A DNA stretch of 64,000 nt from Oleispira sp036960605 (GCA_036960605.1 JBALXI010000006.1:84231-148230), one strand, 5' to 3'; shown: positions 7,576 to 17,764, numbered from the stretch's first letter. Program-made: numbers and translations. The notes: generated by a model from the letters alone, not told the origin.

Positions 7576-8244
7576 TTATTTCCAAAAACCGTTTTGTGCC
7601 AGAAACGCTTGGCTAATACCGGATTTTGGTTGGTCGTTTGTTTGTTGCATCATACGCTCTAAATAGCGTGCAATAACATCCACTTCCAAGTGAACAGTGT
7701 GTCCCACTTGGTAGCCTTTAATGACAGTCTCTTGCACGGTATGAGGCACGATATTTAAATCAAAAATCGTTGCGCCTGCCGTTGCATCTTCAATCGCATT
7801 CACCGTTAGGCTCACACCATCAACAGTGATCGAGCCTTTAGCAGCAATGTACTTTGATAACTCAGCGGTGGCTTTAACTTTAAAGCGTACCGAGCGAGCG
7901 TCTTCATTGCGGCTTAAAATTGTTCCTAAACCATCTACGTGGCCAGTCACCATATGGCCGCCTAAGCGAGTCGCTAACGTCAGCGCTTGCTCAAGGTTCA
8001 CCGGCTTGCCACTTTTCCAATCAGTAATATTGGTATGAGCGATGGATTCTTTCGACACATCGGCCCAAAAGCCATCACCCGGTAATTCAACCACGGTTAA
8101 GCAAACACCGTTGGTAGCAATACTGTCGCCTAGCTTTACATCACTAAGATCGAGCTTGCCGGTATTAATACGTAAGCGGATGTCACCTTGCTTGCTCTGG
8201 CTCGCTGTGACCTGACCTACCGCTTCAATAATTCCTGTGAACAT
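7576..8244 (-). CDS. ribE: Riboflavin synthase alpha chain
   Basis: RibE (RibC in E. coli naming) dismutates two lumazine molecules to riboflavin. The 222-residue protein shows the two tandem lumazine-binding barrels typical of the family. The first opens MFTGIIEAVGQV and contains SIATNGVCLTVVE; the second contains LGGHMVTGHVDGLG and GSITVDGVSLTVN. The C-terminal trimerisation helix (EVDVIARYLERMM) is present. Its ATG shares one base with the ribD stop (TAATG), so the two genes are translationally coupled. Confidence 0.96.
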   Translation of the reverse strand: MFTGIIEAVGQVTASQSKQGDIRLRINTGKLDLSDVKLGDSIATNGVCLTVVELPGDGFWADVSKESIAHTNITDWKSGKPVNLEQALTLATRLGGHMVTGHVDGLGTILSRNEDARSVRFKVKATAELSKYIAAKGSITVDGVSLTVNAIEDATAGATIFDLNIVPHTVQETVIKGYQVGHTVHLEVDVIARYLERMMQQTNDQPKSGISQAFLAQNGFWK

Positions 8245-9404
8245 TAATGCTGTCTCTTTAATATTAATTTTAGGTCATTTCCCACCATTCGCACGTCGTG
8301 CCAAGACCAGCGAATTTGCTGATCCATTTTGGCAAACGGTAGATTGAATGCAGGGCGGGCGTCACTGCCTAATAATGTCGGTGCGGTAAACATCACCAGC
8401 TCATCGACTAAATCTTGTTGTATAAAAGCACCGGCGAGTTTTGCGCCCGTTTCTACCAAGACTTCATTAATGCCTTGGCTGGCTAACTGCTCAAGCAGAG
8501 ATGTTAAATCGACCTGCTGGCTATCGCTGTTCGCGCTTGTCTTCGCTAGCAAGTAAGTGACATCACAGTGCTCGCTACTAATTCTATGTTTTGCTGCAAT
8601 AGGGCTGGCAATCATCACCTTGCCAGCCAGAGTAAACATCTTCGCATCGGGCAGTACACGATGCTGACTATCAATAATGACTCTTAACGGCTGACGAATT
8701 TCTTGTGAGAAATCATCGCTTCCGTCAGAGCTGATGCGCACATTCATCGACGGATCATCAATTAATACCGAATCAGCACCGCAAATAATGGCGCAGCTTT
8801 GAGCGCGAATCTTCTGCACTTCAGCACGGGCTTCTGGTCCGGTAATCCACTGGCTTTCACCGCTTTGCATCGCCGTGCGGCCATCTAAGCTAGTCGCCAT
8901 CTTTAAGCGCACATAGGGAACTGGTTTGGTTTTAGTACCAGCCATGCTCATGCGCTTAATAAAACCTGGATTCAGTTTGGCGGATTCTGCAGCCAAACAG
9001 TTATCCACAACCTCAATACCCGCAGCGCGTAACATGTTGAAACCATTACCCGCGACCTCAGGGTTCGGGTCGGTCATCGCGCCGACAACGCGTGCGACTT
9101 GGGCATCAATCAAACCCTGTGCACAAGGCGGCGTGCGACCAAAATGGCTGCACGGTTCTAAGGTTACGTAGGCCGTTGCACCTTTAGTCTCATTGCCGCG
9201 TTGCTTAGCATCAGCAATCGCATTCACTTCTGCGTGACCTTGGCCTGCCTTAAGATGAAAGCCTTGGCCAATAATTTCATCATTCTTCACTAGCACGCAG
9301 CCAACTCGAGGATTGGGGCTAGTAGTATTTAGGCCTTGCTTAGCAAGCTGGATCGCCAGCGCCATATAATGCTGGTCGCTATGCTTACTTGGCACTTTGA
9401 TCAC
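8244..9404 (-). CDS. ribD: Bifunctional riboflavin deaminase/reductase RibD
   Basis: RibD carries out the deamination and side-chain reduction of the pyrimidine intermediate in riboflavin synthesis. Residues 10-150 are the cytidine-deaminase-like domain with zinc motifs GHAEVNAI and LEPCSHFGRTPPC. Residues 165-386 form the DHFR-like reductase with RLKMATSLDGRTAMQSGESQ, DDPSMNVR and LVETGAKLAGAF. The length of 386 is normal. The start is probably GTG at 9404, overlapping the end of nrdR by 20 bp without a clear ribosome site, which suggests coupling to nrdR translation. Confidence 0.95.
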   Translation of the reverse strand: MIKVPSKHSDQHYMALAIQLAKQGLNTTSPNPRVGCVLVKNDEIIGQGFHLKAGQGHAEVNAIADAKQRGNETKGATAYVTLEPCSHFGRTPPCAQGLIDAQVARVVGAMTDPNPEVAGNGFNMLRAAGIEVVDNCLAAESAKLNPGFIKRMSMAGTKTKPVPYVRLKMATSLDGRTAMQSGESQWITGPEARAEVQKIRAQSCAIICGADSVLIDDPSMNVRISSDGSDDFSQEIRQPLRVIIDSQHRVLPDAKMFTLAGKVMIASPIAAKHRISSEHCDVTYLLAKTSANSDSQQVDLTSLLEQLASQGINEVLVETGAKLAGAFIQQDLVDELVMFTAPTLLGSDARPAFNLPFAKMDQQIRWSWHDVRMVGNDLKLILKRQH

Positions 9405-9897
9405 TCGAGTCTAATACGGCGTCAGAATCAGATGTCTGTTCAACTACTTGAGTGGAAATACGCTCAATTTCTTGGCGAAACTCATCAACATCTTGAAAGC
9501 AGCGATAAACAGACGCGAAGCGTACATAGGCAACCTTGTCTAATTGCCTTAATTCATCCATCACGTATTCGCCAAGTACGAGACTTTTTATCTCACGCTC
9601 GCCAAGGGTACGTAACTTATGGGTAATTTGGTTTACAGATTGTTCGACCTTTTCGATACTCACAGGTCGTTTTTCGAGTGCACGGTGAATACCGGCAATA
9701 AGCTTGTCTTCATTAAAAGGTTCACGAGTACCGTCTTGTTTGACGATTCGTGGCATCACCAGTTCAGCACTTTCGAAGGTGGTGAAACGTTCACCACAGG
9801 CCTGACATTCGCGGCGACGGCGGGTTTGTTGGCCGTCAGCGACAAGGCGAGAATCGATAACTTTCGTATCGTGTTCACTGCAGAATGGACAATGCAT
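9385..9897 (-). CDS. nrdR: Transcriptional repressor NrdR
   Basis: NrdR represses ribonucleotide reductase genes in response to nucleotide levels. The 170-residue protein has the N-terminal zinc ribbon MHCPFC...CQACGERFTTFE, followed by an ATP-cone domain from about residue 48 (PRIVKQDGTREPFNEDKLIAGI to LGEYVMDELRQLDKVAYVRFASVYRCFQDVDEF). It is the first gene of the nrdR-ribD-ribE-ribBX-ribH-nusB-thiL block and overlaps ribD. The serine/aspartate-rich C-terminal 20 residues are probably disordered. Confidence 0.96.
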   Translation of the reverse strand: MHCPFCSEHDTKVIDSRLVADGQQTRRRRECQACGERFTTFESAELVMPRIVKQDGTREPFNEDKLIAGIHRALEKRPVSIEKVEQSVNQITHKLRTLGEREIKSLVLGEYVMDELRQLDKVAYVRFASVYRCFQDVDEFRQEIERISTQVVEQTSDSDAVLDSSDQSAK

Positions 9898-9974
9898 AGT
9901 AAAGAGCGCGCTTTTAAGTGTAAAAGTCGCGCGATTCTACTGTATTTAAAGAGAATTAACCAGAAGATTGTGCG

Positions 9975-11816
9975 TTAGTTAACCACTTCTTCTACCCAAA
10001 GTTTGAGTGCCGTAAAGGCATCAGGGCGGGCAAAGCTCATGTGGGCTAAAAGGTTATCCATTAACCCGTTGGTCGGTAATAACGGCTTATTCTGCACTAG
10101 GCCAAAACCGTCTTCGTAATCTGCGCTGGTTCGAAGGTGAGCTATGTCGAGTAAACTGGGCACGATTAACGGCAGATCAACGATTTCAGCTAAAGCCTCT
10201 GTGGCGGGGTTATAGACCACTTCATCCCCTATACCGTATTGTAAAACTAATTTTCTAGGGCTGCGGCCATGGATCGGGTGCTTGATGTAGTGCGCAAAAT
10301 TAATGGCATCGCCTTTATCAAACTCTTGCTGCAATAGTTGAATAAATAATGCCGCTTCACCCGCACTGGCATTAGCAGGAATTAGATTCTCAAAACCAAA
10401 CGTTTCAAACAAAATGGAATGCGTCAGGATGTTACTAATGCCGACGCCTGAAACTTGCAGGAAAGCACTCTTCAAATTCTTAGCGCTGGCGATAAAGCTC
10501 GTACCCAAAACGCCGCCCATGGATGTGCCTTGATAATGAATACGCTCAATGTCGATATCAGGGGTATCGATACCGCCGGAATACCACAGCTTATGCCACC
10601 AAGCCTTACCGGAAGGTGCTACATCTAATTCTGCCAGAGACGTTTGAATAGCGATTAAGACAGAGGTCATATCCAGTGGCGACTGCGATACCATGCCTGA
10701 TAGACGGGTAAATTTGTCCGGCGTTAAAATATTAAAAATATTACCGCCATCTTGATCCGAGCGAGAACCATGATTGGGTTGGTCGATCGCGATGCTGGCA
10801 ATGCCTCTTTTCGCATTAGCAAAAGCAACAGTTAATAGTACGGTCTCTTTAATGACGCCAACGCCGTGACCATAAATCGCAATCGGCGATTTACCATGCT
10901 TCGAACTCATCGGTAGCATCATCAAGAAATTGACCCACTGCTCATTGCTTTGCGCATCGGCAGAGAAATCTACCTGGCCACTGGCTTGGCGAAAATCACT
11001 CAACCGAACTTGGCCAGTAACAGACGCCGCGTAGGGCCAGATATTAATCTGTGTGGTATTCAAATTACGTACCGGATGTTCTTGCTGACTCACTTTTTCG
11101 ATCAAATTAAATAACGGTTCGTTATTGGTTTTCTCATCACCCACGGTGAACTCGACAAAGCTTACAACTTGATCTTGTGCGATACCAAACTGCTCGAGCT
11201 GTTGCAAAGCCGTTTGCATTGCAATAGCGCCATCCCAGTTTGCTGTTTGGTTAATTAACGAACTCATCGCTGGTATTGCGGGTACGAATTCGCCGTTTAA
11301 ATCTAACAGACTTGTAGTAACCACCGCAGTGTAGGTATGGCCAAATTCGAAGCGGGCACGAGGAAATATTTCAATAATATGTGCGGCTTGATCAAAACGA
11401 TTATTTTCGGCGTAATGATATTTTTTAGTACGAATAGGCAGCGCTAATCCGCTATCTTGATCGAATACAAAAACTGCATTGCCACCATCGATAGGTAAGC
11501 TATTTTCATCAAAATCATCTGCGAGTTCGAACATGATAGGACCTGCAGCAGAAAATCCGCTGGCGTCTTTATAAGCAAGAGTCGAGGAAAAATTCGATAT
11601 TTCATCTTCAATACTTTGTATTAATAAGCTGCCTTTCAAATCAACTGTTTTGCCAGTGTCTGAATTTGAATCATCTTGAGTATAAAAATTACTGGGGAAG
11701 GGGAGTGCACAGGTAGAAATAGAGAGAGGATTACAGGTTTGCGCAGCGTGGCTACTCAGCGTTAATAGCATAAGGAGTAATAAACCGAATACGTTAAGCC
11801 GCTTGGTAATATCCAT
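9975..11816 (-). CDS. Exported lipase-like alpha/beta hydrolase
   Basis: The protein resembles the bacterial 'virulence factor lipase' group: a signal peptide (LLLLMLLTLSSHAA), an N-terminal beta domain of about 250 residues with DSNSDTG and FEFGHTYTAVV, then an alpha/beta hydrolase domain. IAIYGHGVGV provides the oxyanion region, and HYQGTSMGGVLGTSF contains the GxSxGG nucleophile elbow. AIDQPNHGSRSDQ is also typical. It is probably an exported esterase or lipase; the substrate is not known. I chose ATG at 11816 (AAGG upstream) over an in-frame start 20 codons earlier that would put a long hydrophilic stretch before the signal peptide. It is flanked by nrdR and the proline genes without obvious functional linkage. 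Confidence 0.82.
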   Translation of the reverse strand: MDITKRLNVFGLLLLMLLTLSSHAAQTCNPLSISTCALPFPSNFYTQDDSNSDTGKTVDLKGSLLIQSIEDEISNFSSTLAYKDASGFSAAGPIMFELADDFDENSLPIDGGNAVFVFDQDSGLALPIRTKKYHYAENNRFDQAAHIIEIFPRARFEFGHTYTAVVTTSLLDLNGEFVPAIPAMSSLINQTANWDGAIAMQTALQQLEQFGIAQDQVVSFVEFTVGDEKTNNEPLFNLIEKVSQQEHPVRNLNTTQINIWPYAASVTGQVRLSDFRQASGQVDFSADAQSNEQWVNFLMMLPMSSKHGKSPIAIYGHGVGVIKETVLLTVAFANAKRGIASIAIDQPNHGSRSDQDGGNIFNILTPDKFTRLSGMVSQSPLDMTSVLIAIQTSLAELDVAPSGKAWWHKLWYSGGIDTPDIDIERIHYQGTSMGGVLGTSFIASAKNLKSAFLQVSGVGISNILTHSILFETFGFENLIPANASAGEAALFIQLLQQEFDKGDAINFAHYIKHPIHGRSPRKLVLQYGIGDEVVYNPATEALAEIVDLPLIVPSLLDIAHLRTSADYEDGFGLVQNKPLLPTNGLMDNLLAHMSFARPDAFTALKLWVEEVVN

Positions 11817-11918
11817 AAATAACCTTTTATTAAATCCCGAAGAAATTAAGGTTATTAAAAAGCATTTAACGGCCAAAACAAAGAGTTTTATAATGAACGT
11901 AGTAAAGGAGGTTACAAA

Positions 11919-11951
11919 TTAACCTAACTGAAAGTTTTGCAGTTAGGTTAA
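11919..11951. terminator. Perfect hairpin between putP and the lipase gene
   Basis: TTAACCTAACTG at 11919-11930 pairs perfectly with 11940-11951 across a 9-base loop. A smaller perfect stem (AGATTAA/TTAATCT, 11954-11971) adjoins it. There is no long T-run, so this is either a weak terminator or a regulatory dyad before the lipase gene. Confidence 0.45.
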
Positions 11952-11987
11952 GGAGATTAATCATTTAATCTTTTAGGGTACCTCGGG

Positions 11988-12015
11988 ACTAAGCGACTTA
12001 TCTTTGTCGCCTAGT
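11988..12015 (-). terminator. Hairpin after putP
   Basis: Ten-base arms with one mismatch (ACTAGGCGAC and GTCGCTTAGT on the minus strand) surround an 8-base loop just after the putP stop. No U-tract follows, so termination or mRNA 3' protection is only a guess. Confidence 0.4.
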
Positions 12016-12038
12016 ATTTATCAACTAAACATTTTCAG

Positions 12039-13502
12039 TTAGCTATTTTCAGCTTCAGTAAACATATCTTGTATCTCTTTATTAGGCGCTGGCGTTAGCA
12101 AGCTAACCGCAATAATTGAGATAGTAGCTAGCATAAAGCCGGGTACGATTTCGTAAATGTCGAACAAACCACCGCTTAGCTGTTTCCAAATTACAACCGT
12201 AATGCCACCGACCAAAATACCGGCCAAGCAACCTTGACGATTCATCCGTGACCAGAAAAGAGACAAGATAATCGCAGGGCCAAATGCTGCACCAAAACCT
12301 GCCCAAGCATAAGATACTAAGCCTAATACTGAACTCTCAGGATCAAGCGCTAATAACCACGCGACAATCGCAATACCGACAACCGAAAAACGACCAATTT
12401 TCACCAACGATTCTGGCGCGGCATTCTTATTGAATATCGACTTATAAAAATCCTCAGTAAGCGCAGCAGAAGAAACCAATAACTGAGAATCAGCTGTCGA
12501 CATAATGGCGGCTAAAATCGCGGCTAATAAAATACCAGCCACCAGAGGATGAAATAACGCTTGAACCAAAGAGATGAAGACTGTTTCCGCATCGGCTAAT
12601 GGCGTTTCGAAATAACCAATACCGGCGATACCCACGAAGAAGGCACCGACTAGGCCGATTAAAGTCCAAGTAACAGCAATGCGACGCGCGGCTTTAATGT
12701 CATCTTTACTCTTAATCGCTTTAAAGCGGGCAAGAATATGCGGCTGGCCAAAATAACCCAGACCCCAAGCTAATAAAGAAACAATACTGATCCAGCCAAG
12801 CGCTTCACCGGAGGCTTTCGTGAAAGGATCTAATAGCTCCACATTGCTGGCGGCTAAAATAGCGGAAGGCGCTTGATCTAAATGCATGAAAGCGGCAACC
12901 GGTACTAGAATAAGCGCCGCAGCCATCAACAAACCTTGCACTAAATCGGTCCAAGATACTGCTAAGAAACCACCAAAGAAGGTATAAGAAACGACAGCGA
13001 TAGTGCCGACAGTCACGGCGATGGTGTAGTCCAAACCAAATACGGTTTCGAATAATTTACCACCGGCCACTAAGCCAGAGCTGGTATAGAACAAGAAGAA
13101 TAATAAAATAAAGAACGCTGAAATGACTCGAATCGCAATTTTATCTTCAAAACGATTACTGAAATATTGCGGCAGTGTCAGGCTGTCTCCGGCCAATTGT
13201 GAATAAACGCGTAAGCGTGGTGCTACGATCAACCAGTTTAAGTAAGTGCCGAGAAATAAGCCTAAGCCTAACCAAGACGCTTCCCAGCCAGCGATATAAG
13301 CATAACCCGGCATGCCGAGTAATAACCAACCCGACATATCGGAAGCACCCGCAGAAAGTGCCGAAGGCCACGGCCCTAAAGAACGCCCACCCAAAATATA
13401 ATCGGAAAGGTTGTTTGTTTTTTTATACGCCCATAAACCAATCCAGAGCATCAGCCCTAGATAGAGAAAGAAGGTAATGGCCACGGAAATTGATGCACTC
13501 AT
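12039..13502 (-). CDS. putP: Sodium/proline symporter PutP
   Basis: PutP imports proline with Na+ across the inner membrane. The 487-residue protein has about 13 hydrophobic segments of the sodium:solute symporter family. The N-terminal region SDYILGGRSLGPWPSALSAG, ASDMSGWLLLGMPG and the loop GYFGQPHILARFKA are characteristic of PutP, as is SWTDLVQGLLM. It follows putA by 88 bp on the same strand and belongs to the AraC-putA-putP proline catabolism group. A hairpin lies after its stop. Confidence 0.95.
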   Translation of the reverse strand: MSASISVAITFFLYLGLMLWIGLWAYKKTNNLSDYILGGRSLGPWPSALSAGASDMSGWLLLGMPGYAYIAGWEASWLGLGLFLGTYLNWLIVAPRLRVYSQLAGDSLTLPQYFSNRFEDKIAIRVISAFFILLFFLFYTSSGLVAGGKLFETVFGLDYTIAVTVGTIAVVSYTFFGGFLAVSWTDLVQGLLMAAALILVPVAAFMHLDQAPSAILAASNVELLDPFTKASGEALGWISIVSLLAWGLGYFGQPHILARFKAIKSKDDIKAARRIAVTWTLIGLVGAFFVGIAGIGYFETPLADAETVFISLVQALFHPLVAGILLAAILAAIMSTADSQLLVSSAALTEDFYKSIFNKNAAPESLVKIGRFSVVGIAIVAWLLALDPESSVLGLVSYAWAGFGAAFGPAIILSLFWSRMNRQGCLAGILVGGITVVIWKQLSGGLFDIYEIVPGFMLATISIIAVSLLTPAPNKEIQDMFTEAENS

Positions 13503-13590
13503 AAGGGTGATCCTTTTGTAATTGTTATTGTATTTATCAAACTAGGCATTAAATGCCTAGCGTACTGTGCGAGTTGTATTCGTTACATCG

Positions 13591-16500
13591 TTAAAGAGAA
13601 AGCAAACTAGCATTGCCTCCCACGGCGGTTGTATTAATGGTGCGCACACGTTCCGTTGCAAAGCGCTTGAGATAATTTGGACCGCCCGCTTTCGGGCCAG
13701 TGCCCGATAAACCACGACCACCAAAAGGTTGAACGCCGACCACCGCACCGATTTGATTACGGTTAATGTAGCAGTTGCCCACGCGAACCCGAGATTCAAT
13801 ATAAGCCGCGGTGACTTGATTGCGGCTGTGAATCCCTAGCGTTAAGCCATAACCCGTTTGGTTAATATCATCAATTACCTGATCAAGCTGGCAGGCTTGA
13901 TAGCGATGAATATGCAGCACCGGGCCAAACTGTTCACGGCCGAGATCGTTAATTGAATCAATGGCAATCGCCACCGGTAAAACGAAATAGCCTTTATTTA
14001 ATTCACCATGATGACGCGCTTCAGTAAGCACCTTGCCTTGGCTGCGCCATTGCTCAATATATTGCTGTAAGCCTTGCTGAGCTTTGACATCAATCACTGG
14101 ACCGCAGTCTGTGGCATACAGCTCAGGATTGCCTAATTCAAAACGCTGCAGCGCACCGTCAATTAACTCAATCACACGATCAGCAATATCGTCTTGCACA
14201 CATAAAATACGCAACGCCGAGCAACGCTGACCTGCGCTTGAAAAAGCGGAGGCCATCACATCAGCAACGACTTGCTCAGGAAGTGAGGTTGAATCGACCA
14301 GCATGGCATTTTGGCCACCGGTTTCTGCGATGAAGGTCGCAATCGCGCCTTCACGCTGTGCTAGAGTGCGGTTAATTAAATGAGCGGTTTCGGTAGAGCC
14401 AGTAAACGCAATACCGACCAAGCGCGAATCACTTAATAGCGCATTGCCAATGGTCGCCCCGGCACCGGGTAAAAACTGCAAGACCGAGCTAGGAATTCCC
14501 GCTTGGTGGAATAATTCAATCGCCCGCGCGGCAATTAATGACGTTTGCTCGGCAGGTTTCGCCAATACACAATTACCCGCAACAAGGGCGGCGCTGACTT
14601 GGCCGAGGAAAATCGCTAACGGAAAATTCCACGGGCTAATGCATAAAAAGACGCCACGGCCAGCGTAATAATGTTCATTACTTTCACCGGTTGGCCCTGG
14701 TAATAAAGTCAGCTGCAAACCGGTGCGCGCTTGTTCAGCATAATAACGACAGAAATCGACAGCTTCGCGTATTTCATCAATACCATCTTGTATCGTCTTC
14801 CCGGCTTCACGAGTACACAGCGCAATTAATTCGGCGGTATGTTGCTCCATCAGATCGGCCATACGATCTAAGCAGGCGGCGCGTTCAATAATCGGCGTTT
14901 TATCCCAAGCAAACCAAGCATCATCAGCACTGCTTAACGCTTGCTGCGCTTGCTCGGCCGACGCCCAGTTAACCTGACCGACAATGGCTTGAGTATCATA
15001 GGGGCTGCGAATCGTTAATTGCTCAGTGCCTATCTCTTTTTGACCATTAATCAGTGGAAAAGCAAACCATTCTTTATCATCAAACGCATGGATATCCGCC
15101 AATAGTGGCTCACGTTCAAATGCGATCGACAGGTTGTAGCCTTGTGAGTTGCGACGATTACCTTTGCTTGGCTCGGCAAATAATTCACCGGGGCGAGGTA
15201 TTTTTGGATTGCGATAAAGACCGTTACGCTGCGCTTGCGCAACCGGGGAATTGATCAGCTCGGTGACCGGTGTATTGGCATCGACCAAGCGATGAACGAA
15301 AGAAGAGTTCGCGCCGTTTTCTAATAAGCGACGCACCAGGTAAGGCAGTAAATCTTTATGCGCGCCCACTGGTGCATAAATACGCACGTTAACCGTTTTA
15401 TGGTCAGCCGCCATGTCTTCTAACAAGGTATCGTAGAGAGCATCACCCATGCCGTGTAAACGCTGGAACTCAAACGCACGGCTAGAATTCTCTTCAGCCA
15501 TTTGCATCACAACCGCAACGGTATGCGCGTTATGGCTAGCAAATTGTGGATAAATGCAGTTATCGGTAGCGGTGCTTAATAAGTAGCGTACGCAGGCCAT
15601 GTAAGAAACGTCTGTATTTTCTTTGCGGGTAAATACTGGGTAATCCGCTAAACCGAGCTGCTGGGCGTGTTTAATTTCACTATCCCAATACGCACCTTTC
15701 ACTAAGCGCACAGGAATTTCATCGCCTTGCTCACGCGCTAAGCTGGCGAGAAAACCTAAAACAGGTAACGCCCGCTTTGAATAAGCTTGTACCACTAAAC
15801 CAAATTGTCCCCAGCCTTTCGCTTCCGGGCTTTGATACAACTGTTGGAATAAACGTAATGACAGTTCTAAGCGATCGGCTTCTTCAGCATCAATGGTCAG
15901 TGCCACATTTAAACTGCGTGCTTCTTTGATGAGCGCGATGACTCGATTGAACAGCTCATCCATTACCCAAGCATCATGAGATTCTTCATAACGTGGAAAA
16001 AGGGCGGAGAGCTTGATCGAAATGCTAGGCTGTGGGCGATCACTGCGCCACTCTTTATTGCCTTTTTTTACACTGCTGGCAAGCGACTGAATAGCCTGTG
16101 AATACGACTGAAAATAGAACTCGGCGTCTTGATCGGTAAACGCCGCTTCGCCGAGCATATCAAAAGAATAGGTATAGCCTTTAGCGCGGTAGCTCTTGCT
16201 GTTTTTAATCGCTTCATTAATGTCGCGACCCAATACAAACTGCTTGCCCATAATGCGCATGGCTTGATTCATCGCATTACGAATAACCGGTTCACCGGCG
16301 CGCTTCACCAAACGTGATAGCAAATTGCCCGCGCTTTGAGTTTCGCCGCCAAGGTTGACGACTTTACCGGTAAGCATCAAACCCCAAGTCGAGGCATTAA
16401 CCAACAACGATTCAGACTGGCCTAAATGTTCATTCCACTCGGCGCCGGATAGCTTATCGCGAATCAGAGCATCGGCCGTATCCGCATCTGGAATACGCAT

Positions 16501-16800
16501 CAACGCTTCGGCCAAGCACATTAAAATCACGCCTTCTTCGTTATCCAAGCTGTACTCTTGTAATAACTTATCCACCGCGTGGGCAATGTCACCTTGCTCG
16601 CGAATTTTATCGATTAAACGACGGGCACGATTTTCAGTTTTATGACGAACTTCATGATCAGCTTCTGCCAAGGTCACCAGTTCGGCCATATAGTCATCTT
16701 CATCAACCGCGTAATGGTTAACGATGCGCTCAAACCATTGCTCACTGGTAATCGCTTGTTCTTGGGTAGATAAAATCTGGCTAGCGTCGAAAGCGCTCAT
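13591..16800 (-). CDS. putA: Bifunctional proline dehydrogenase / P5C dehydrogenase PutA
   Basis: PutA oxidises proline to glutamate in two steps with channelled P5C. Residues about 80-500 form the flavin proline dehydrogenase barrel (SIKLSALFPRYEE, TIDAEEADRLELSL, VRLVKGAYWDSEIK, RLHGMGDALYD). Residues about 590-1060 form the aldehyde dehydrogenase with LCISPWNFPLAIF, GFTGSTETA-type IAFTGSTETAHLI, FIAETGGQNAM and the catalytic Cys in SAGQRCSALRIL. At 1069 residues it lacks the ribbon-helix-helix DNA-binding N-terminus of E. coli PutA, so it should not repress itself. AGGAG precedes the ATG. An AraC gene lies immediately upstream as the likely regulator. Confidence 0.96.
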   Translation of the reverse strand: MSAFDASQILSTQEQAITSEQWFERIVNHYAVDEDDYMAELVTLAEADHEVRHKTENRARRLIDKIREQGDIAHAVDKLLQEYSLDNEEGVILMCLAEALMRIPDADTADALIRDKLSGAEWNEHLGQSESLLVNASTWGLMLTGKVVNLGGETQSAGNLLSRLVKRAGEPVIRNAMNQAMRIMGKQFVLGRDINEAIKNSKSYRAKGYTYSFDMLGEAAFTDQDAEFYFQSYSQAIQSLASSVKKGNKEWRSDRPQPSISIKLSALFPRYEESHDAWVMDELFNRVIALIKEARSLNVALTIDAEEADRLELSLRLFQQLYQSPEAKGWGQFGLVVQAYSKRALPVLGFLASLAREQGDEIPVRLVKGAYWDSEIKHAQQLGLADYPVFTRKENTDVSYMACVRYLLSTATDNCIYPQFASHNAHTVAVVMQMAEENSSRAFEFQRLHGMGDALYDTLLEDMAADHKTVNVRIYAPVGAHKDLLPYLVRRLLENGANSSFVHRLVDANTPVTELINSPVAQAQRNGLYRNPKIPRPGELFAEPSKGNRRNSQGYNLSIAFEREPLLADIHAFDDKEWFAFPLINGQKEIGTEQLTIRSPYDTQAIVGQVNWASAEQAQQALSSADDAWFAWDKTPIIERAACLDRMADLMEQHTAELIALCTREAGKTIQDGIDEIREAVDFCRYYAEQARTGLQLTLLPGPTGESNEHYYAGRGVFLCISPWNFPLAIFLGQVSAALVAGNCVLAKPAEQTSLIAARAIELFHQAGIPSSVLQFLPGAGATIGNALLSDSRLVGIAFTGSTETAHLINRTLAQREGAIATFIAETGGQNAMLVDSTSLPEQVVADVMASAFSSAGQRCSALRILCVQDDIADRVIELIDGALQRFELGNPELYATDCGPVIDVKAQQGLQQYIEQWRSQGKVLTEARHHGELNKGYFVLPVAIAIDSINDLGREQFGPVLHIHRYQACQLDQVIDDINQTGYGLTLGIHSRNQVTAAYIESRVRVGNCYINRNQIGAVVGVQPFGGRGLSGTGPKAGGPNYLKRFATERVRTINTTAVGGNASLLSL

Positions 16801-16872
16801 AGTTGCGCTCCTAAAAATAGACTTCGAGAGTCAAGGAGGATGGATGGCTCAAATATTTGAACAATTATTATT

Positions 16873-16885
16873 ATGATTAAATCAT
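16873..16885. promoter_or_regulatory. Dyad in the putA upstream region
   Basis: ATGATT-A-AATCAT forms a perfect 13-bp dyad about 70 bp before the putA start. It could be an operator, possibly for the adjacent AraC-type protein, but AraC proteins usually bind direct repeats, so the assignment is weak. Confidence 0.3.
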
Positions 16886-16948
16886 CTAGTCATTTTCACT
16901 ATAGAGAGCTTAGCGACAGAATAATTGTGAGAAGGTCTGCTATTTTTG

Positions 16949-17764
16949 TTAAAAACTCTGAATAGAGGATTTATGACGGTCTTTCCTGACTTGTCCTGGG
17001 GAAGTATTGAGCTTTGCCTTAATCACATGATTAAGCGCACTCTGATTGGTGAAACCCGTATCCGCCGCAATTTGAGCAATGGTTAAACCAGAATTGCGCA
17101 ATAACCAGATCGCTCTTTCCGTGCGTTGCTGCAATAAATATTGGTGTGGAGTAATGCCGGTATGCTGGCGAAAACGTAAATGAAACTGGCTACTGCTCAT
17201 ATGACAAAAGCGGGCGAGCTCATCAATACTGATTTTCTCGGCTAAATTCTCCAAAATAAAATGGTTTAAACCCTCGATATTCAAGCGCGAATTCATATCA
17301 CTGGAGGGTTTGTCGTGCACCACGTTCGCTTGCTGCAATCGGTGCTGCAGGCTCAATAAAATCAACGAAATGAAATGAGGTTGAATAGCACTAGTTTTAG
17401 TTGAAGAGCGGCTTTGCAGCGACAGCTCATCACTGAGCGCCGAGATTAATTTCACCAACTGACTATCTAGCAATAAAAACTTCGGCTGATAAAACAAACT
17501 GCTTAATACCATCGCATCAATACGCACATCAGAAGGGTCAATATCAATCACCAAAACACGGTTGTTTTCTGCCCCGTGGAAGGCATGCCAGCATTCGCTA
17601 GGAATCAAACATGCGTGCTGGCGCTCAAAGGTAATGATCTTCTGATCGGCCAACTGCAGCTGTATTTGCCCGGTTAAACCCAAGACCAGCTGGTGGTGCG
17701 TATGTTTATGCTGATTCCATTCGCTATTGAGCTCTTGAATACGAGTATCGGTAGAATCAGACAT
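16949..17764 (-). CDS. AraC family regulator, probable activator of put genes
   Basis: The 271-residue protein has an N-terminal cupin-like sensor (HKHTHHQLVLGLTGQIQLQL, ACLIPSECWHAFHG) and a C-terminal double helix-turn-helix of about 100 residues (ISIDELARFCHMSSSQFHLR and LTIAQIAADTGFTNQSALNH). It lies on the same strand just upstream of putA. In Pseudomonas an AraC-type protein (PruR) activates proline catabolism, so a similar role here is likely from context. No operator could be assigned with confidence. Confidence 0.87.
   Translation of the reverse strand: MSDSTDTRIQELNSEWNQHKHTHHQLVLGLTGQIQLQLADQKIITFERQHACLIPSECWHAFHGAENNRVLVIDIDPSDVRIDAMVLSSLFYQPKFLLLDSQLVKLISALSDELSLQSRSSTKTSAIQPHFISLILLSLQHRLQQANVVHDKPSSDMNSRLNIEGLNHFILENLAEKISIDELARFCHMSSSQFHLRFRQHTGITPHQYLLQQRTERAIWLLRNSGLTIAQIAADTGFTNQSALNHVIKAKLNTSPGQVRKDRHKSSIQSF

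Noticed and set aside
13591..16800. Trifunctional PutA with DNA-binding domain
   Set aside because: The N-terminus has no ribbon-helix-helix sequence, so only the two catalytic functions are supported.
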